A stretch of DNA of 64,000 nt from Prorocentrum cordatum (GCA_963575745.1 CAUYUJ010006513.1:414408-478407), one strand, 5' to 3'; positions 1 through 10,175 are shown, counted from the first letter of the stretch. The notes: a model not told the origin generated them from the letters alone. Program-made: numbers and translations.

Positions 1-2725
1 GGCCGCGACGGAGTGGGCGCTGCGGGCGGAGTTCAGGCGCTCGTCCAGGAGCTCCGCGACGTGGTGCATGTGCCACTCCCCGCTCCCCAGTCGGCGCTCG
101 GCGTCGGAAATCTCCTCCTCCGTCACCCCGAGCGCCTCCCGCAGCCTGCCAGCCAACTTGTCAGGCCGATCGGGGGCGCGCAGGAACGTCGCCCATCGGT
201 TGGCGCAGTCGTCGCCGGCGTAGACGAAGAAGTCCAGGTAGTGCTTCAGCAAGTCATCGGCAGTGGCCAGCGGCTCCAGCATGTGCAAGAGCAGGAAAAG
301 GTCGCCGCACTCCCGGCGCGCGTCACAGGCCGCCTGCAAGCTCTTCGCCCCTCTGCTGCTGCGCAGGACAGGGGCGGCGGCGTTGTTCTGGGCGTCCTGC
401 CTGGACCCGTCTGCGTCGTCGCCCTTGCTCTTCGGCTTCCGCCCCTGCCGCAGCACCTCCTCTGGCCGACAACCGCGCTTCTGGTCATCGCGGCTCTGCT
501 GCCTCTCCTGCTGCCTCCCTGCGCGGCTTTGCTGCCTCCCAGCGCGGCTTTGCTGCCTCTCCTGCTGCCTCCCAGCGCGGCTCTGCTGCCTCCCGGCGCG
601 GCTCTGCTGCCGCCCAGCTGCGCTCTGCTTCCCTCGAAGGCGGAGCCGCTTCCTGGCAGGGGCGCCGCTCCTCGCAGACGCCGCGGGCCGCTTCCGCGCG
701 CCCGACAGGCTGGCGTCGCAGGCCCCGCCCTCCCCCTCGCACTCCCCGACGAGGCGGGGGCAGTCCTCACCGCCCGCGCTCACGTCACCGTCGTCGCCCG
801 CGCCCCCCGCGCTGTCAACGACCTGCCCGGGCGGCCACGGGCACTCCGCGGCGCGGGCCGCTCTGGAGCCCACCGGCTCAAGGAAGACCAGCACGGGCAT
901 CCCATGCTGGGTCCCGGGCGGCCGCTGGGCCACGTGCGGGCGATCGCCCAGGTCGTCGGCAGTGTACCACTCGTCGCCCTCCTCGAAGTGAGCCACGCAG
1001 TGACCCTCGGGGTCTGTCAGGAGGCCAGCAGGGGCAACGCTTTTTTCTTCAGGCAACTTGTACTGGACGTAAGAGCGCAGACGGTACACGACATCTCCCC
1101 CACCCACCTGCATAGCCACCTCGGGCACGTCACCCCAGTCGGGGAGAATGCCGACGCCACTCATGTAGAACAACGTGTCGCCACGCCTCCATCTCGGATC
1201 CACGTAGACGGCCAGCACCTCCGGCCTGGTTGCCAGTACCCCCATGGAAGCGCCGCGACGTATCAGCTCTCGCACGTTGAGTTTCTGCGTGCCCTGGACG
1301 ATGCTCATGAACTCTTGAGGAGATATGGCGTCGTCGCCGTCGTCTGCCCCGTCAACGAAATACGGGAGACGCATCACGACCTCCTCCTCGCCGTTGGACG
1401 AAATGAAGTGGAACAGACTGTGAAGGCTTGGCGCGTCTTGCATCACGTCCACTAGCGCCCCGCTCGCGCCCGCGCACCTCCCAAGCTCGCACTCGAAGCG
1501 GCGCTTCGCAATGAACGCTTCCACGAGGGCGCGCGGCGACCAGCGGTCCACGCGGAGGCGCGCGCGCGCCTCGCCGCCGTCGCCCTCCGCCAAGCTCGGC
1601 GGCACTCCGCGCGCGCAGGCGGTCGCCAGGGCGCGCAGCTCCTCGAGGAGGGGCGCGAAACCCATGCCGACTGCCCCCCGCCCCCCTGCCCTGGCGACGC
1701 GCCAATCGCCTTCCCCCCCTGCGGAGAGAAGAACGCCAAAGTCAACAAGGGGCCGTGCTGTAGCTGAGGCATCGACGCGATTTCCCCCACCCCGCGCCCT
1801 GCACGACCAGCGGCTCGCCCTCGCCCTCCGCCCCCAGGAGCGCGGCGCGCGCGGCGGGGCAGTGGAGGAGGCACTGCAGAGGCGCGTTGAGGTAGCAGGT
1901 GTTGCATAAGTTAGAGAGGCCCGGGTACGAGTGCTGGCCGCCGCGAGACCGATGCAGGGCAGGCTGCCTCCAACGGTCCTCGTCGTGGACGTCGCTCCCC
2001 TCGCACCAATGCTGGCGCAGCATCAGCAGCGCCTGCTCTGCGCGCGCAGCGCGACGATCATCCTGCACTGCTGCCTCCGACTGCGCCGCCAGCGCCTCGA
2101 TGCGCATCTTCAGGCCCCGCGCAGCCGGCGTCAGCCGCGCGGAGGTTCTCCACCTGCGCCACTTCCGCGCGAGCTCATCTTCAGGCCCGTCATGAGTGCG
2201 CAGGGGCATGCGGCGGTGCTGCTCATGCCAGGCCAAGACCTCGCGGAACGCCATGGCAGCCCGATCCTGTCGGCCTCCCGCTGTCCGGGGAGTCGGCCCC
2301 TGGCTGCGCGCCGACCCGGGAGGTCCCCGGCCGCGCGCGACCGCGGCAGGAGGGCCTGGCGTCTGTAGAGCCGCTTTCAGGGGGGCGCCGGGCGTCGGGG
2401 GCGGGCGCGGCGACGCCGCGCGCTTGCCCGTCATCCTGCGCCGAACTGGGCCCTCCCGAAGACGCTGCGGCGTCCGCGGGTCGCCCTCCAGGACCTGCGC
2501 GGGCTCTTGTTTCAGACGACGGAGCTCCGCGTGCCGATCTGGGGCGCGCTCGATCCGCCTCCGGTCCGCCGTGGCCGCGTGCTCGGTGTCCCGCAAGGGC
2601 CCATGCGCATATGATCGAGATGATCCTTGGCGCGATATCAGGCGGACTTGGAACTTCGGGCCCGCGGCACCAGTCTTCTGGACAACACCGACCCTGCATT
2701 GGGCCCCGCTGCCCTTCGGAGGCAT
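1..2725 (-). CDS. Ubiquitin-specific protease (peptidase C19), partial at the window edge
   Basis: This minus-strand gene should encode a cysteine protease that removes ubiquitin from proteins. The first exon carries a Cys box reading GLSNLCNTCYLN, with the catalytic Cys codon at 1897-1895 (about residue 277 from the ATG at 2725). The second exon carries the His box, EGHCVAHF then EWYTADD, with His at 1002-1000 (about residue 549), followed by a final PVLVFLEPV strand. The Cys box has Cys where Gly is usual (NLGNTC) and Ala where Ser is usual. Upstream of the core is AFREVLAWHEQHRRMP, resembling W/H-rich repeats I associate with dinoflagellate proteins. After the core comes a repeat of RAGRQQS heptads (about 485-620), then an unrecognised tail open to base 1. 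The ATG at 2725 is preferred because a repeated leader ends just upstream; the ATG at 2254 is an alternative. Family call firm; start and intron uncertain. Confidence 0.78.
1719..1797 (-). other. Probable GC-AG intron in the protease gene
   Basis: The Cys-box exon and the His-box exon lie in different frames. On the minus strand a pyrimidine-rich stretch ends in CAG at 1721-1719, a good acceptor. The only donor I found that keeps the frame is GC at 1797-1796, giving a 79-nt intron. The GT at 1790-1789 would shift the frame. GC donors are known in dinoflagellates. The same CAGG occurs at both junctions. Confidence 0.5.
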
Positions 2726-2770
2726 CTGCGCGGCGCCCTCGGCAGCGCGCCGCAGGGGCCCCGCCGCCGG

Positions 2771-2840
2771 GAATCCCCCCGACTCGCGCCCGTCGTCCTG
2801 GGCGGGGAGTTCGGGCGACGAGCGGGGGTTGTCCGCGGCG
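2771..2840 (-). promoter_or_regulatory. Dispersed 5'-leader repeat, copy 1 (before the protease)
   Basis: On the minus strand this reads through CCCCCGCTCGTCGCC and later GAGTCGGGGGGA. It aligns along its whole length with 6790-6855, and more loosely with 4780-4840 and 4947-5011. It ends 46 nt before the protease ATG. It contains two related halves. Its place in front of two genes suggests a 5' UTR or promoter-proximal element; function is inferred. Confidence 0.55.
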
Positions 2841-2879
2841 ACGCGCGCCAGGCGCGCACCCGAGGGCCAACGGCGCCAG

Positions 2880-2900
2880 CTTGAGCCGCAACGCGCGCTG
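2880..2900 (-). other. Possible degenerate relict spliced leader (protease)
   Basis: Minus-strand sequence ends in GGCTCAAG, the last 8 nt of the dinoflagellate spliced leader. About 13 of 21 positions match overall by eye. It lies 39 nt upstream of leader repeat copy 1, almost the same spacing as the better match before the gene at 5116-6759. Alone this would be weak; the shared layout is what makes it worth recording. Confidence 0.3.
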
Positions 2901-2924
2901 GCAGAGGTGTGGCCTCCAAGACGG

Positions 2925-3300
2925 CCAAAGAGACCTCCCAGATCTCCCCAATGAGCTCCAAAAGGGCCCCAAGAACCACCAAAAGAGCCCCAAGAGGGCT
3001 CTAAGAGCCTCCCCCCCTTCACCCCACCCTCTACCCCGCCCTCCACCCCCTTCCTTTTTGGCCAAAGATGGCTCCACGAGGGCCCTCGATCGCCTAAGAT
3101 GGCCTTCGAAATTGCCCAAGCCAGCCGAGCATGGCTAAAGATAGCCTCCGCCAGACCTCCAAGAGGCCTCAGGACAGCCTCAAGATGGGCCCAAGATAGC
3201 CGAGCATGGCTTAATATGGCCTCCGACAGCCTCTGGCCGAGCATGGCTCCAGGTAGTCTCCAAGAAGCCTCAAGACAGCCTCCCATGGTTTCTGGATGGG
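2925..3300. repeat. Degenerate GGCC/CAAGA short-period repeat
   Basis: Short imperfect units related to GGCCTCCAAGACAG and GGCCCAAGATAGCC recur every 12-25 bp. The same style of sequence occurs at 8395-8710 and 51000-51560. Open frames through it are Gly/Leu/Trp-rich on one strand and Lys/Pro-rich on the other, as expected for repeat DNA, so they are not called genes. Confidence 0.55.
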
Positions 3301-4070
3301 CTGGTGGGGATACGCGAAGCGTCAAGAATTTGCGTTTCGAATGGCCCCCATGGCGGATATCCTCCTCCTGCTGCTGCTCCTTGTCTTCTCCTCTTCCTCC
3401 TCCTGTTCCCCGAAAATCATCCAGAACGGCAGGGGGAATACATGATCCGACAGCTTGGCCAAGCTGGGGTCCAACGTTTGGCTACAGAGGCGTTTCCCGC
3501 AAAAGCAGGGGCGGCGGTGATTCGCCGTAGGCGTTTTCGATAATATCATCACCGGGGCCCTTCTTCATCTTCATTTTCATGTTCCTCCTCCTCCTCCTCC
3601 ACCCCCTCGTCCGTCCCCTCTTCATATTCGTCCTCATTCCCCCTCCTCCTCCTCCCCCCATGCCCCGGGCGACTCACGCGCCGTCATGCCAAGGCGCCGT
3701 GCGCGAGAGCAGCAGGACGAGGAAGAGCAGGACGAGGAGGAGGAGGAAGGAGGAAGAGGAGGACGAGGAGCAGGAGGAAGCAGAGGATAACGCAGGAAAG
3801 TTGCAACAGCTGCACGATGCGTGCTGGCGCACCCGAACACTTGGTGCACCTGGCGCACGCGAGGCCCGCTGCTTTCAGAGTAACGAGCCATCGGTTGAGA
3901 CATGTTGCGTTCCACTCAGGCGTGCTGGGGTGTAGTTTCGGGGGCCTTATTTTTTGTCATGCGACGCGTCGCCGCGACATTAAGGCTGACGTCCTATGGA
4001 TCGAAGCAACTGCGCAAGCCGCATGCGCGACGTTATTTTCACGTCGCCATAGAAACCCGGTGAAAAGCAG
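3301..4070. other. Intergenic DNA with CTC and GAG tracts, no gene seen
   Basis: There is a pyrimidine tract at about 3550-3660 and a purine tract at about 3700-3790, with the remainder unassigned. Open frames here are short or low-complexity and show no recognisable domain. Confidence 0.4.
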
Positions 4071-4110
4071 GAGACCTCCAGGATTTTATGGTCAAAATCC
4101 TGGAGGTGTC
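4071..4110. repeat. Perfect 14-bp inverted repeat with a 6-nt loop
   Basis: ACCTCCAGGATTTT at 4074-4087 is followed by a 6-nt loop and its exact reverse complement at 4094-4107. Two more pairs form outside one mismatch, to 4071 and 4110. It could extrude a hairpin in DNA or RNA. It is not followed by a T run, and no gene clearly ends here. Confidence 0.8.
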
Positions 4111-4389
4111 CCGGCAACGTTTTCGCAACGACTTCGAAGCAAATCAATAGAACGTCCGCATCAAAACCCCAGCGCGCGGATTTTTCCCCAAGTGGATTTT
4201 GCTCTGACACGCCACGCGCGCCGGCGCGCAGACGGGGAAGCGGGCAAGGCGGGGTACAAGACAAAACAAACCGACATTCGGAACCACACTTACGACATAC
4301 AGGTGGTCGGTAACAACGCACATATATACAAACAGAAGACAGGGTGGGCCGACCTGGGAAACGAAATTGCGAGGCGAACCACGTTTTTG

Positions 4390-4580
4390 AACGTGTGCGA
4401 TAGTAACAACGCAGACACGAAAGCCCGATCACAGGACGGAGTAATCGGACATTGAGAAAGAATCTGGGAAATCCGTGACGCCGTTGAAAATCTGCGATAG
4501 TGCCGAACTCAAGGGCGCTTTTCCACTCTGACACAAGATACGCGGACAACGACGATCCGAAAATTTGCGATAGTGACGAC
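4390..4580. repeat. Three spaced copies of a GCGATAGT motif
   Basis: The motif (A)T.TGCGATAGT occurs near 4398, 4490 and 4565. The second and third copies share a longer GAAAAT(T/C)TGCGATAGT. Spacing of about 75-95 bp suggests a worn tandem repeat. No coding role seen. Confidence 0.4.
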
Positions 4581-4779
4581 CTTCCAGACTCTGAGTACCG
4601 TGACACTGAGCGTGGCCGCCGCAGGGAGCTCCACCGAAAACCCCGATGGCAGCGCCGCGCGCCGCGACGCCCATTTCGGAATGCCCCTCACGGGGATCGC
4701 GCCCGCTTCCTTCCTTTCTTTTTCTCCCGATTTGCCCGCGCACTCCAATGTCCAAGGCTGCGGGCGCAGCGCGGCACAG

Positions 4780-4840
4780 AGTCCCCGCGACGCGCGCCGG
4801 TCGCCCCGACGGGGTCCCAGCGACGCGCGCGGGTCGTCCG
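4780..4840 (-). repeat. Dispersed leader repeat, copy 2
   Basis: Nearly identical to copy 3 at 4947-5011 and related to the leaders upstream of both host genes, in the same orientation. The minus strand has GACGACCCGCGCGCGTCGC and then a similar half, GCGACCGGCGCGCGTCGC. No spliced-leader remnant was found at the expected distance. It may mark a lost gene start or a duplication. Confidence 0.6.
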
Positions 4841-4946
4841 CTGCGCGGGGCACAGAGAGCTAGCTGGCTGGCTGATAGCGGCAAGGGCTCCGGCCGCTAG
4901 GCCGGGCGATAACGGGAACGCGAGGCGCTGGGCTGAGCGCGGCACG

Positions 4947-5011
4947 AAGTTCCCGCGACGCGCGCCGGTCGCCCCGGGAAGGTCCCAGCGACGCGCGCGG
5001 GTCGTCCGCGG
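4947..5011 (-). repeat. Dispersed leader repeat, copy 3
   Basis: A tandem partner of copy 2, about 167 bp away and differing at only a few positions. It lies about 105 bp beyond the stop codon of the gene at 5116-6759. No good open frame follows it on the minus strand. Confidence 0.6.
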
Positions 5012-5115
5012 CGCGAAGCCTAACAATGGAGCAGTCGACAGAAGGCGAGGCCTGGGCGGGCCGCTTCTCAGGCCTCGCGGATGAACTCGGCGAAGGCCAA
5101 CTCCCTGGCGACAAC

Positions 5116-6759
5116 CTACCGCGGCCGCTTGCGGGCGCGCTCCCGGGGCGCGGGGATCGGGATCTCCGCCGCGCTCGGGGTCGCCGCCGACGCCGCCGGC
5201 CCGGTCGACGCGCCCTGCGTCGCCGCCGCCGCCGCCGCTGGCCCGGGCGTCGCCGCCGCCGCCGCCGTCGCTGACCCGGGCGTCGTCGCCGCCGCCGCTG
5301 GCCTGGGCGTGGCTGCTTCCGCCGCTGGCTCAGCCGGCGGCCGCCTGCGGGCGCGCTCCTCGAGCCCCTGCTCGTCGGCCCCCGCCGCTGCCGCCGCCAG
5401 CCCAGGCGTCGCCTCCGCTGTCGCTGGCCCTGGGGTCGCCGCCGCCGCTGGCTCGGCCGGCGTTCGCTTGCGGGTGCGCTCCACGAGTTTCCGCTCGCCG
5501 TTGGCCCCAGCCCTGCGGCCGCGCTGCTCCTGCCGGGCCTCCCGGGCGCGCAGTTCGTCAACCAGGCGCTGGAGGGCGTCGGGCGCGGCGTGCTCACCGG
5601 GGGTCGGCTCGGCGTTGACCTCGTCCTCCAGCGCGTCGCCCTCGTCGCCCTCGGGCGCGGGCGCGCCGCGCGGGCCTGTCCCGCCCCGCCACCGGCCACG
5701 GCTCGCGAGCACGATCCCGCCCACCTTCGACGACTCGCACAGCCGGAACTGCAGGCGGAGATCATCGGACGTCCGCCAGATCTCCATCCTCGCGGCCAGG
5801 CGCTCCCAGAAGCCCCGCTCCTGCGTCAAGGTGGCAGCTGCCGCGCAGCTTTCGTAGCGCTTCTTCACGGCGAGCAACCGTCGGCGGAACCTCTTGCACT
5901 CCCCGAGGGCATCGTCAAACTCGTCTGAGAGAACCCCGCAGCACGCACTGCCACCGGCCATGCCGAGCGAGCGGCCCTGGAGAAACTGCAGCCCCGACCG
6001 GGCGCCAGGCCCCGGGATGCACCCGCCCTGCTTCGCGAAGCCGCCCGTCGGCTCCTCCGCCAGCAGCAACGTATACAGGGCGACTGCGTTCTTGCCGAGC
6101 AGGCCGCCGAACGCGCGGCTCCTGGCAATGCAGAAAGACCGCCTCCAGTCATCTTTGAGCGCCAGCGCGCAGTTGCCCTCGGCCTTGAGGATAGCTTCTA
6201 GCCGAGCTCGCTTCCGGTCCTGTTTCTGCGAAGCTTCCAGGTAGAAGGAACGCTTGTCGAAACTGTCCGTGAAGGGCTCCCCCGTGAATTCTTGCGCCAG
6301 GGCGATTATCCGAGAACCTTTAACGTTCTGCTCGCCGCGGGTCTGCTCGTGCACGTGTATGCAGAACTCCCGCGAGTTCACCAAGCTCATCGTGGCGCAA
6401 AAGATCCTACGGCGCAAGCTCTCGCGCTTGGACATGCGCTTGCCGGTCTCCAGGTTAAGAAGAGTGCACACGTCGGTCTCCTCGTGGTTGAGCTTCCGCT
6501 CGCGGAGCACCTGCATCTTGTCCACCTGCGTGGTCTTCTTTACCCAATTCCCCACGGAATTGCCGTACTTCTTGTAGTCCACGCTGTGCGCCCAGAAACG
6601 CTTGAACGCTGGAATGGCACCGTCGGCGGCGCACAGATCGTTAAGGCGATCAGAAATCGGACATTGGACATCGGCCCGCTTCATAGGAAACTCCTCGCGG
6701 CACCCCAGGATGTCGCAAACCAAATCCAGAGCAGCTGTGGGATCCATCTTCACCGACAT
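5116..6759 (-). CDS. Intronless 547-residue protein of unknown function
   Basis: An uninterrupted minus-strand reading frame from an ATG at 6759. I do not recognise the family. Residues 1 to about 370 look like a normal folded protein with mixed composition; examples are FKRFWAHSVDYKKYG, a basic segment GKRMSKRESLRRRIF, and Cys residues spread throughout. From about residue 370 it becomes acidic and then a low-complexity tail with repeated ATPGPA-like units and basic clusters (ERTRKRTPAEP, ERARRRPPAEP, RERARKRPR) that could act as nuclear localisation signals. The tail repeats follow the GCC/GGC-rich DNA. The gene has no visible intron, and a dispersed leader and a degenerate spliced leader lie upstream. 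Together these fit a retroposed host gene. No transmembrane segment was noticed. That it is coding is likely; its function is unknown. Confidence 0.65.
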   Translation of the reverse strand: MSVKMDPTAALDLVCDILGCREEFPMKRADVQCPISDRLNDLCAADGAIPAFKRFWAHSVDYKKYGNSVGNWVKKTTQVDKMQVLRERKLNHEETDVCTLLNLETGKRMSKRESLRRRIFCATMSLVNSREFCIHVHEQTRGEQNVKGSRIIALAQEFTGEPFTDSFDKRSFYLEASQKQDRKRARLEAILKAEGNCALALKDDWRRSFCIARSRAFGGLLGKNAVALYTLLLAEEPTGGFAKQGGCIPGPGARSGLQFLQGRSLGMAGGSACCGVLSDEFDDALGECKRFRRRLLAVKKRYESCAAAATLTQERGFWERLAARMEIWRTSDDLRLQFRLCESSKVGGIVLASRGRWRGGTGPRGAPAPEGDEGDALEDEVNAEPTPGEHAAPDALQRLVDELRAREARQEQRGRRAGANGERKLVERTRKRTPAEPAAAATPGPATAEATPGLAAAAAGADEQGLEERARRRPPAEPAAEAATPRPAAAATTPGSATAAAAATPGPAAAAAATQGASTGPAASAATPSAAEIPIPAPRERARKRPR

Positions 6760-6789
6760 GGCGCGGCGCTGGAGCCCCGCGCCGGCGCT

Positions 6790-6855
6790 CAGAGTCCCCC
6801 CGAATCGTGCCGGTCGTCCCCGAAAGGAGTCCCGGCAACGAGCGGGGGTCGTCTG
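6790..6855 (-). promoter_or_regulatory. Dispersed 5'-leader repeat, copy 4
   Basis: Aligns base for base over most of its length with copy 1 before the protease, sharing blocks such as GACCCCCGCTCGT and TCGGGGGGA. It ends 31 nt before the ATG at 6759. With copy 1 it defines a leader used by two neighbouring, otherwise unrelated genes. Confidence 0.6.
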
Positions 6856-6890
6856 GGGATGGTGTGGCGGGGGGGAGAACCCGCCCCGGG

Positions 6891-6911
6891 CTTGAGCCCA
6901 AACAGTTGCGC
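6891..6911 (-). other. Degenerate relict spliced leader
   Basis: The minus strand ends in TTTGGGCTCAAG against TTTTGGCTCAAG of the dinoflagellate leader. By eye 15 of 21 positions match and most differences are transitions. It lies 35 nt upstream of leader copy 4. Established knowledge: mRNAs carrying the leader can be copied back into dinoflagellate genomes and leave such relicts. Confidence 0.5.
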
Positions 6912-6919
6912 AGCCTGCT

Positions 6920-7290
<371 letters not shown>

Positions 7291-7760
7291 AGCTTCAACT
7301 CCGACGGCCTCCGACGGCCTCCGGAGATCTCTGGAGGTCTCCAAAAGCCCTCTCGAATCCCCCACCGGCCGCCCCTGTGGGCCTCAAGCCACCCCGGGAG
7401 TCCCAAAAAACACATTAGAAACACAAAATAATAAAACCAGATCCTCTAGAAGAGAAGAGGAACGCGAGCAGAGGGAGAGAGGACAGCGAACGCATGAAAA
7501 GAGGAGGGAGAGGAGGGAGGAGGCAGGGAGAGGGAGGGAAGGAGACAGGGGGAGGGAGAGGAGGGAGAGGCAGGGAGAGGAGGGAGGAGCACAGGGGGAA
7601 AGAGGAGGGAGAGGAGGGAGGAGGCAGGGGGAGGGAGGAGTGAGCGGATGAGAGCAGGAGGAGGAAGAGGAGGGGACGGGGCGGAGGGTGAGCCCTCCGG
7701 TGTCCGGCCGACCCCCCCCCAAAAAAAAACAAAAAAACAAAAAAAAAAAAAAAAACACGA
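7291..7760. repeat. GGAGA-rich tract and A-rich stretch
   Basis: About 150 bp of GC-rich unassigned sequence leads into a purine tract (7440-7690, GGGAGAGGA-like units), a C8 run and an A-rich stretch at about 7718-7756. The A run beside C/G does not clearly end any element I could identify. Confidence 0.7.
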
Positions 7761-7859
7761 TAACAATCCAAACAACAGTCCAATTCAAATAGAAAGATAT
7801 TATTTGTGTTGAGACAGCAGGAAGAATCGCTCTCTTGACTTGCATGCGCGCCAGCGAAG

Positions 7860-8370
7860 CGAGCTTCCTTTGGTAAGGACGCTTTAGTTTAAAACCCCGA
7901 AAAAGGATTCCTGATTAAGGATTCCTTCGTAAGCACTCTTTTTGTAAAGATGGTAAGGACTCATTAATTGGGATTCCTTGTGAGGGATCCCCTGGCACAT
8001 ATTCCTTATGATATCCCTTAGAAAATACTCCGCACTAGGGGTTCCTTAGTGATGACCCTTTAGTAAGGATTCCGCACTAAAGATTCCTTGGCAAAGATTC
8101 CTCTAAGGACTCTTGAGTAAAGATTCCTTTTTGCAGCGACTCCTTACTAAAGGTTCCTTGATCGAGCTTCCATAAAAAAAGGGTTCCTCCGAAGAGATTC
8201 CTTAAGAAGGACTCGAATTCAAAGATTCCTTACTGAAGGTTCCCTAATAAATATTCCCTACTCAGGATTCCTGAGTGAAGATCCCTGACGAAGGATTCCT
8301 GATCAAAAGGCTCATATTAAAGTGCATATCAATAAGGTCCCATCCAAGGGATTCCTCAGGAAGGACTCCA
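7860..8370. repeat. Degenerate array of palindromic AAGGATTCCTT units
   Basis: About two dozen imperfect copies of AAGGATTCCTT or AAAGATTCCTT recur every 15-25 bp in an AT-richer block. The core is nearly self-complementary, so the stretch could form many small hairpins. No open frame of note. Confidence 0.65.
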
Positions 8371-8394
8371 TAATACAGACCCCGAACTCCTCGA

Positions 8395-8710
8395 CGCCCG
8401 AAGACGGCCCAAGAGGCCCCCAAAACCACCCCAAAACGGGACAGTTGGCCTCCGAAGGGGCCCCAAGACGGCCCACGAGCGCCCCATGACGGCCCAAGAG
8501 GCGCCCAAGACGGCCCAACAACAGGGTCTCAAGACAGCCCAAAAAGGGGCCCCAGAGAAGGAACACGAACCAAAAGTCCGAGCATTCCGCCCCAATGGGG
8601 CCCCCAGGGCGCCAAGAGGCCCCCAAGGGGCCCCAAGAAGCCCCCAAAAGGCCCCCGAGAGGCCCCAAGAGGCCCCAAGAGGCCCCAAGACGGCCCCCAA
8701 GAAGCCTCAC
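8395..8710. repeat. GGCCCCAAGA short-period repeat
   Basis: Imperfect GGCCCCAAGAGG and GACGGCCCAAGA units of about 12 bp. Same family as 2925-3300 and 51000-51560. Bases 8711-8928 beyond it are unassigned. Confidence 0.7.
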
Positions 8711-8928
8711 AATTGCCACACACGAGATCCCAACGAACATCCACCAGCCTTATAACCCACAACGGAGGCACGGTGGCGGGACTTGCCGTAGGCAGCGGGA
8801 TAGATACCCCCATCCTGCATCCCCCTCCGCCTGAACCGCCTCACCCCCACCATAATACACTTCGTCATCATCACCCATGCCCTCATCATGCCCCTCCTCC
8901 TGGGCACGTCGCTGCGGACATGAGTCCC

Positions 8929-10175
8929 TCAGACCACTCGCCGACGGGCACTACGGCGCTTCAATTGCGCCTGCGCTGCTGGAAAAGTTTGAGCAGCGCA
9001 CTCGCACGGCACTGGCGCGGGCAGAGGACCAACACGAATGAAGATGTAATAAGCAAAGATGGGGATAACAAGAGAAGGTTCAGACGAGAACGAGAGAAGA
9101 CCAAGACAGCGAATGGGACATTCAGGGACGAAAGAAACCTGCATCAGTTCAGTGACTAGCCCCCACAAACGCGGGCAGCACGAATAATGCAACAACGAAT
9201 CGCGCGCGTTGGGACATCCGAAACAACGCGCCTTAAGCTCAGTCGTGCATTCTGAAATTTGAGATCCAGGCCCCACTCACGGTTCTGAGGAAGGCCGACC
9301 TCATTGCAGGCGGAAATTTAAGCAACTCGCTCTTTACTTGGGGCCACTCTACACTGGTTAAAACTCGGTGTCGCTCTGGGAAGTACCTCAGCCATCGCTC
9401 CATCCAGTCTCTGATTAGAGACTCTCCAAAAACAACACTATTCCGCACAGAAGCGATCGCTCACTGAAGTTTGACCTTCTTCGTCCCCGACTGTCGGTGA
9501 GCGGTCAGAAATTCACGGGCTCTACTTACAACATCATTGCTAGCACATCGCAGATGCTTCGTCTTGGGGAAGCCTAGCGATGCCTCTTCGCTCCACAAAA
9601 GCCGGAGATTGCCAAAACCTGGGATGCTTCGAGCCGATCTCCAGAGGCTATAAGCCTCGCATCGCTTCTACTCGCAACATGCGCAGCGGCACTCTCCACT
9701 CCGGCATGGTGACCCATGCGGACCGAATAAGAGCAGAAGCACATGCGACTTCGATACTGTTGATCTTCGGCCCGCCCCATTCTTTCACCGCAATCAAGGA
9801 AGACACAGACAGCGTGCAATTAGGCAACGAGAAGACAGAGGCGAGGGAGGCATGCTCGAGGCGAGGAAGAGCGGGGGCACCTGGAATGGAACGGGGAAGC
9901 TGAGCTAATTGAGCGACATACGATAACGTGGGAGTGGTCCTTTTACTACACAGGTATTCAGCTACGGCAGTGGGCGCCTTTTCTCTTCCAATTTGCGCAG
10001 CGCGCCCGCGCCATGTCTGAACGGGCTTGCGCCGAGCCCCGGAGGGGCGCCCGGACCCAAGATCAGCCCAAGATAGGTAAGCATCGCAACAACTGTGAAG
10101 TCCTTCCACTGCGGGATGCGTTTCTTAATCCACGCATCATATCTTTCCTGCAGTAGGAGGGGATCATTTATCAGC
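8929..10175 (-). pseudogene. LINE B: reverse-transcriptase C-terminal remnant
   Basis: Reading the minus strand from about 10150, WKDFTVVAMLTYLGLILGPG matches the region after the RT catalytic core in non-LTR elements. It is followed in another frame by TPTLSYVAQLAQLP, a typical thumb/connection motif. Further on (9276-9100) is a zinc-binding segment, RCFGCPNARDSLLHYSCCP followed by RLW, of the type seen after the thumb in dinoflagellate elements. At least three frameshifts separate the pieces, so it is dead. The catalytic core is not seen. It has the same orientation as LINE A, 2.7 kb upstream, and could be its 3' part. Confidence 0.65.

Noticed and set aside
13-1455. 480-residue plus-strand open frame
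   Set aside because: It is the antisense of the protease exon; the minus-strand frame carries the His box and a sensible protein, the plus frame only Leu/Pro/Ala repeats.
4860-5011. Spliced-leader remnants upstream of leader copies 2 and 3
   Set aside because: At the expected 35-40-nt distance I see no GGCTCAAG-like sequence; nearby partial matches are no better than chance.
8356-8813. Gly/Leu/Trp-rich frames (GGLLGASWG style) at 8.4-8.8 kb and 51.3-51.7 kb
   Set aside because: They are translations of the GGCCCCAAGA repeat on the minus strand.
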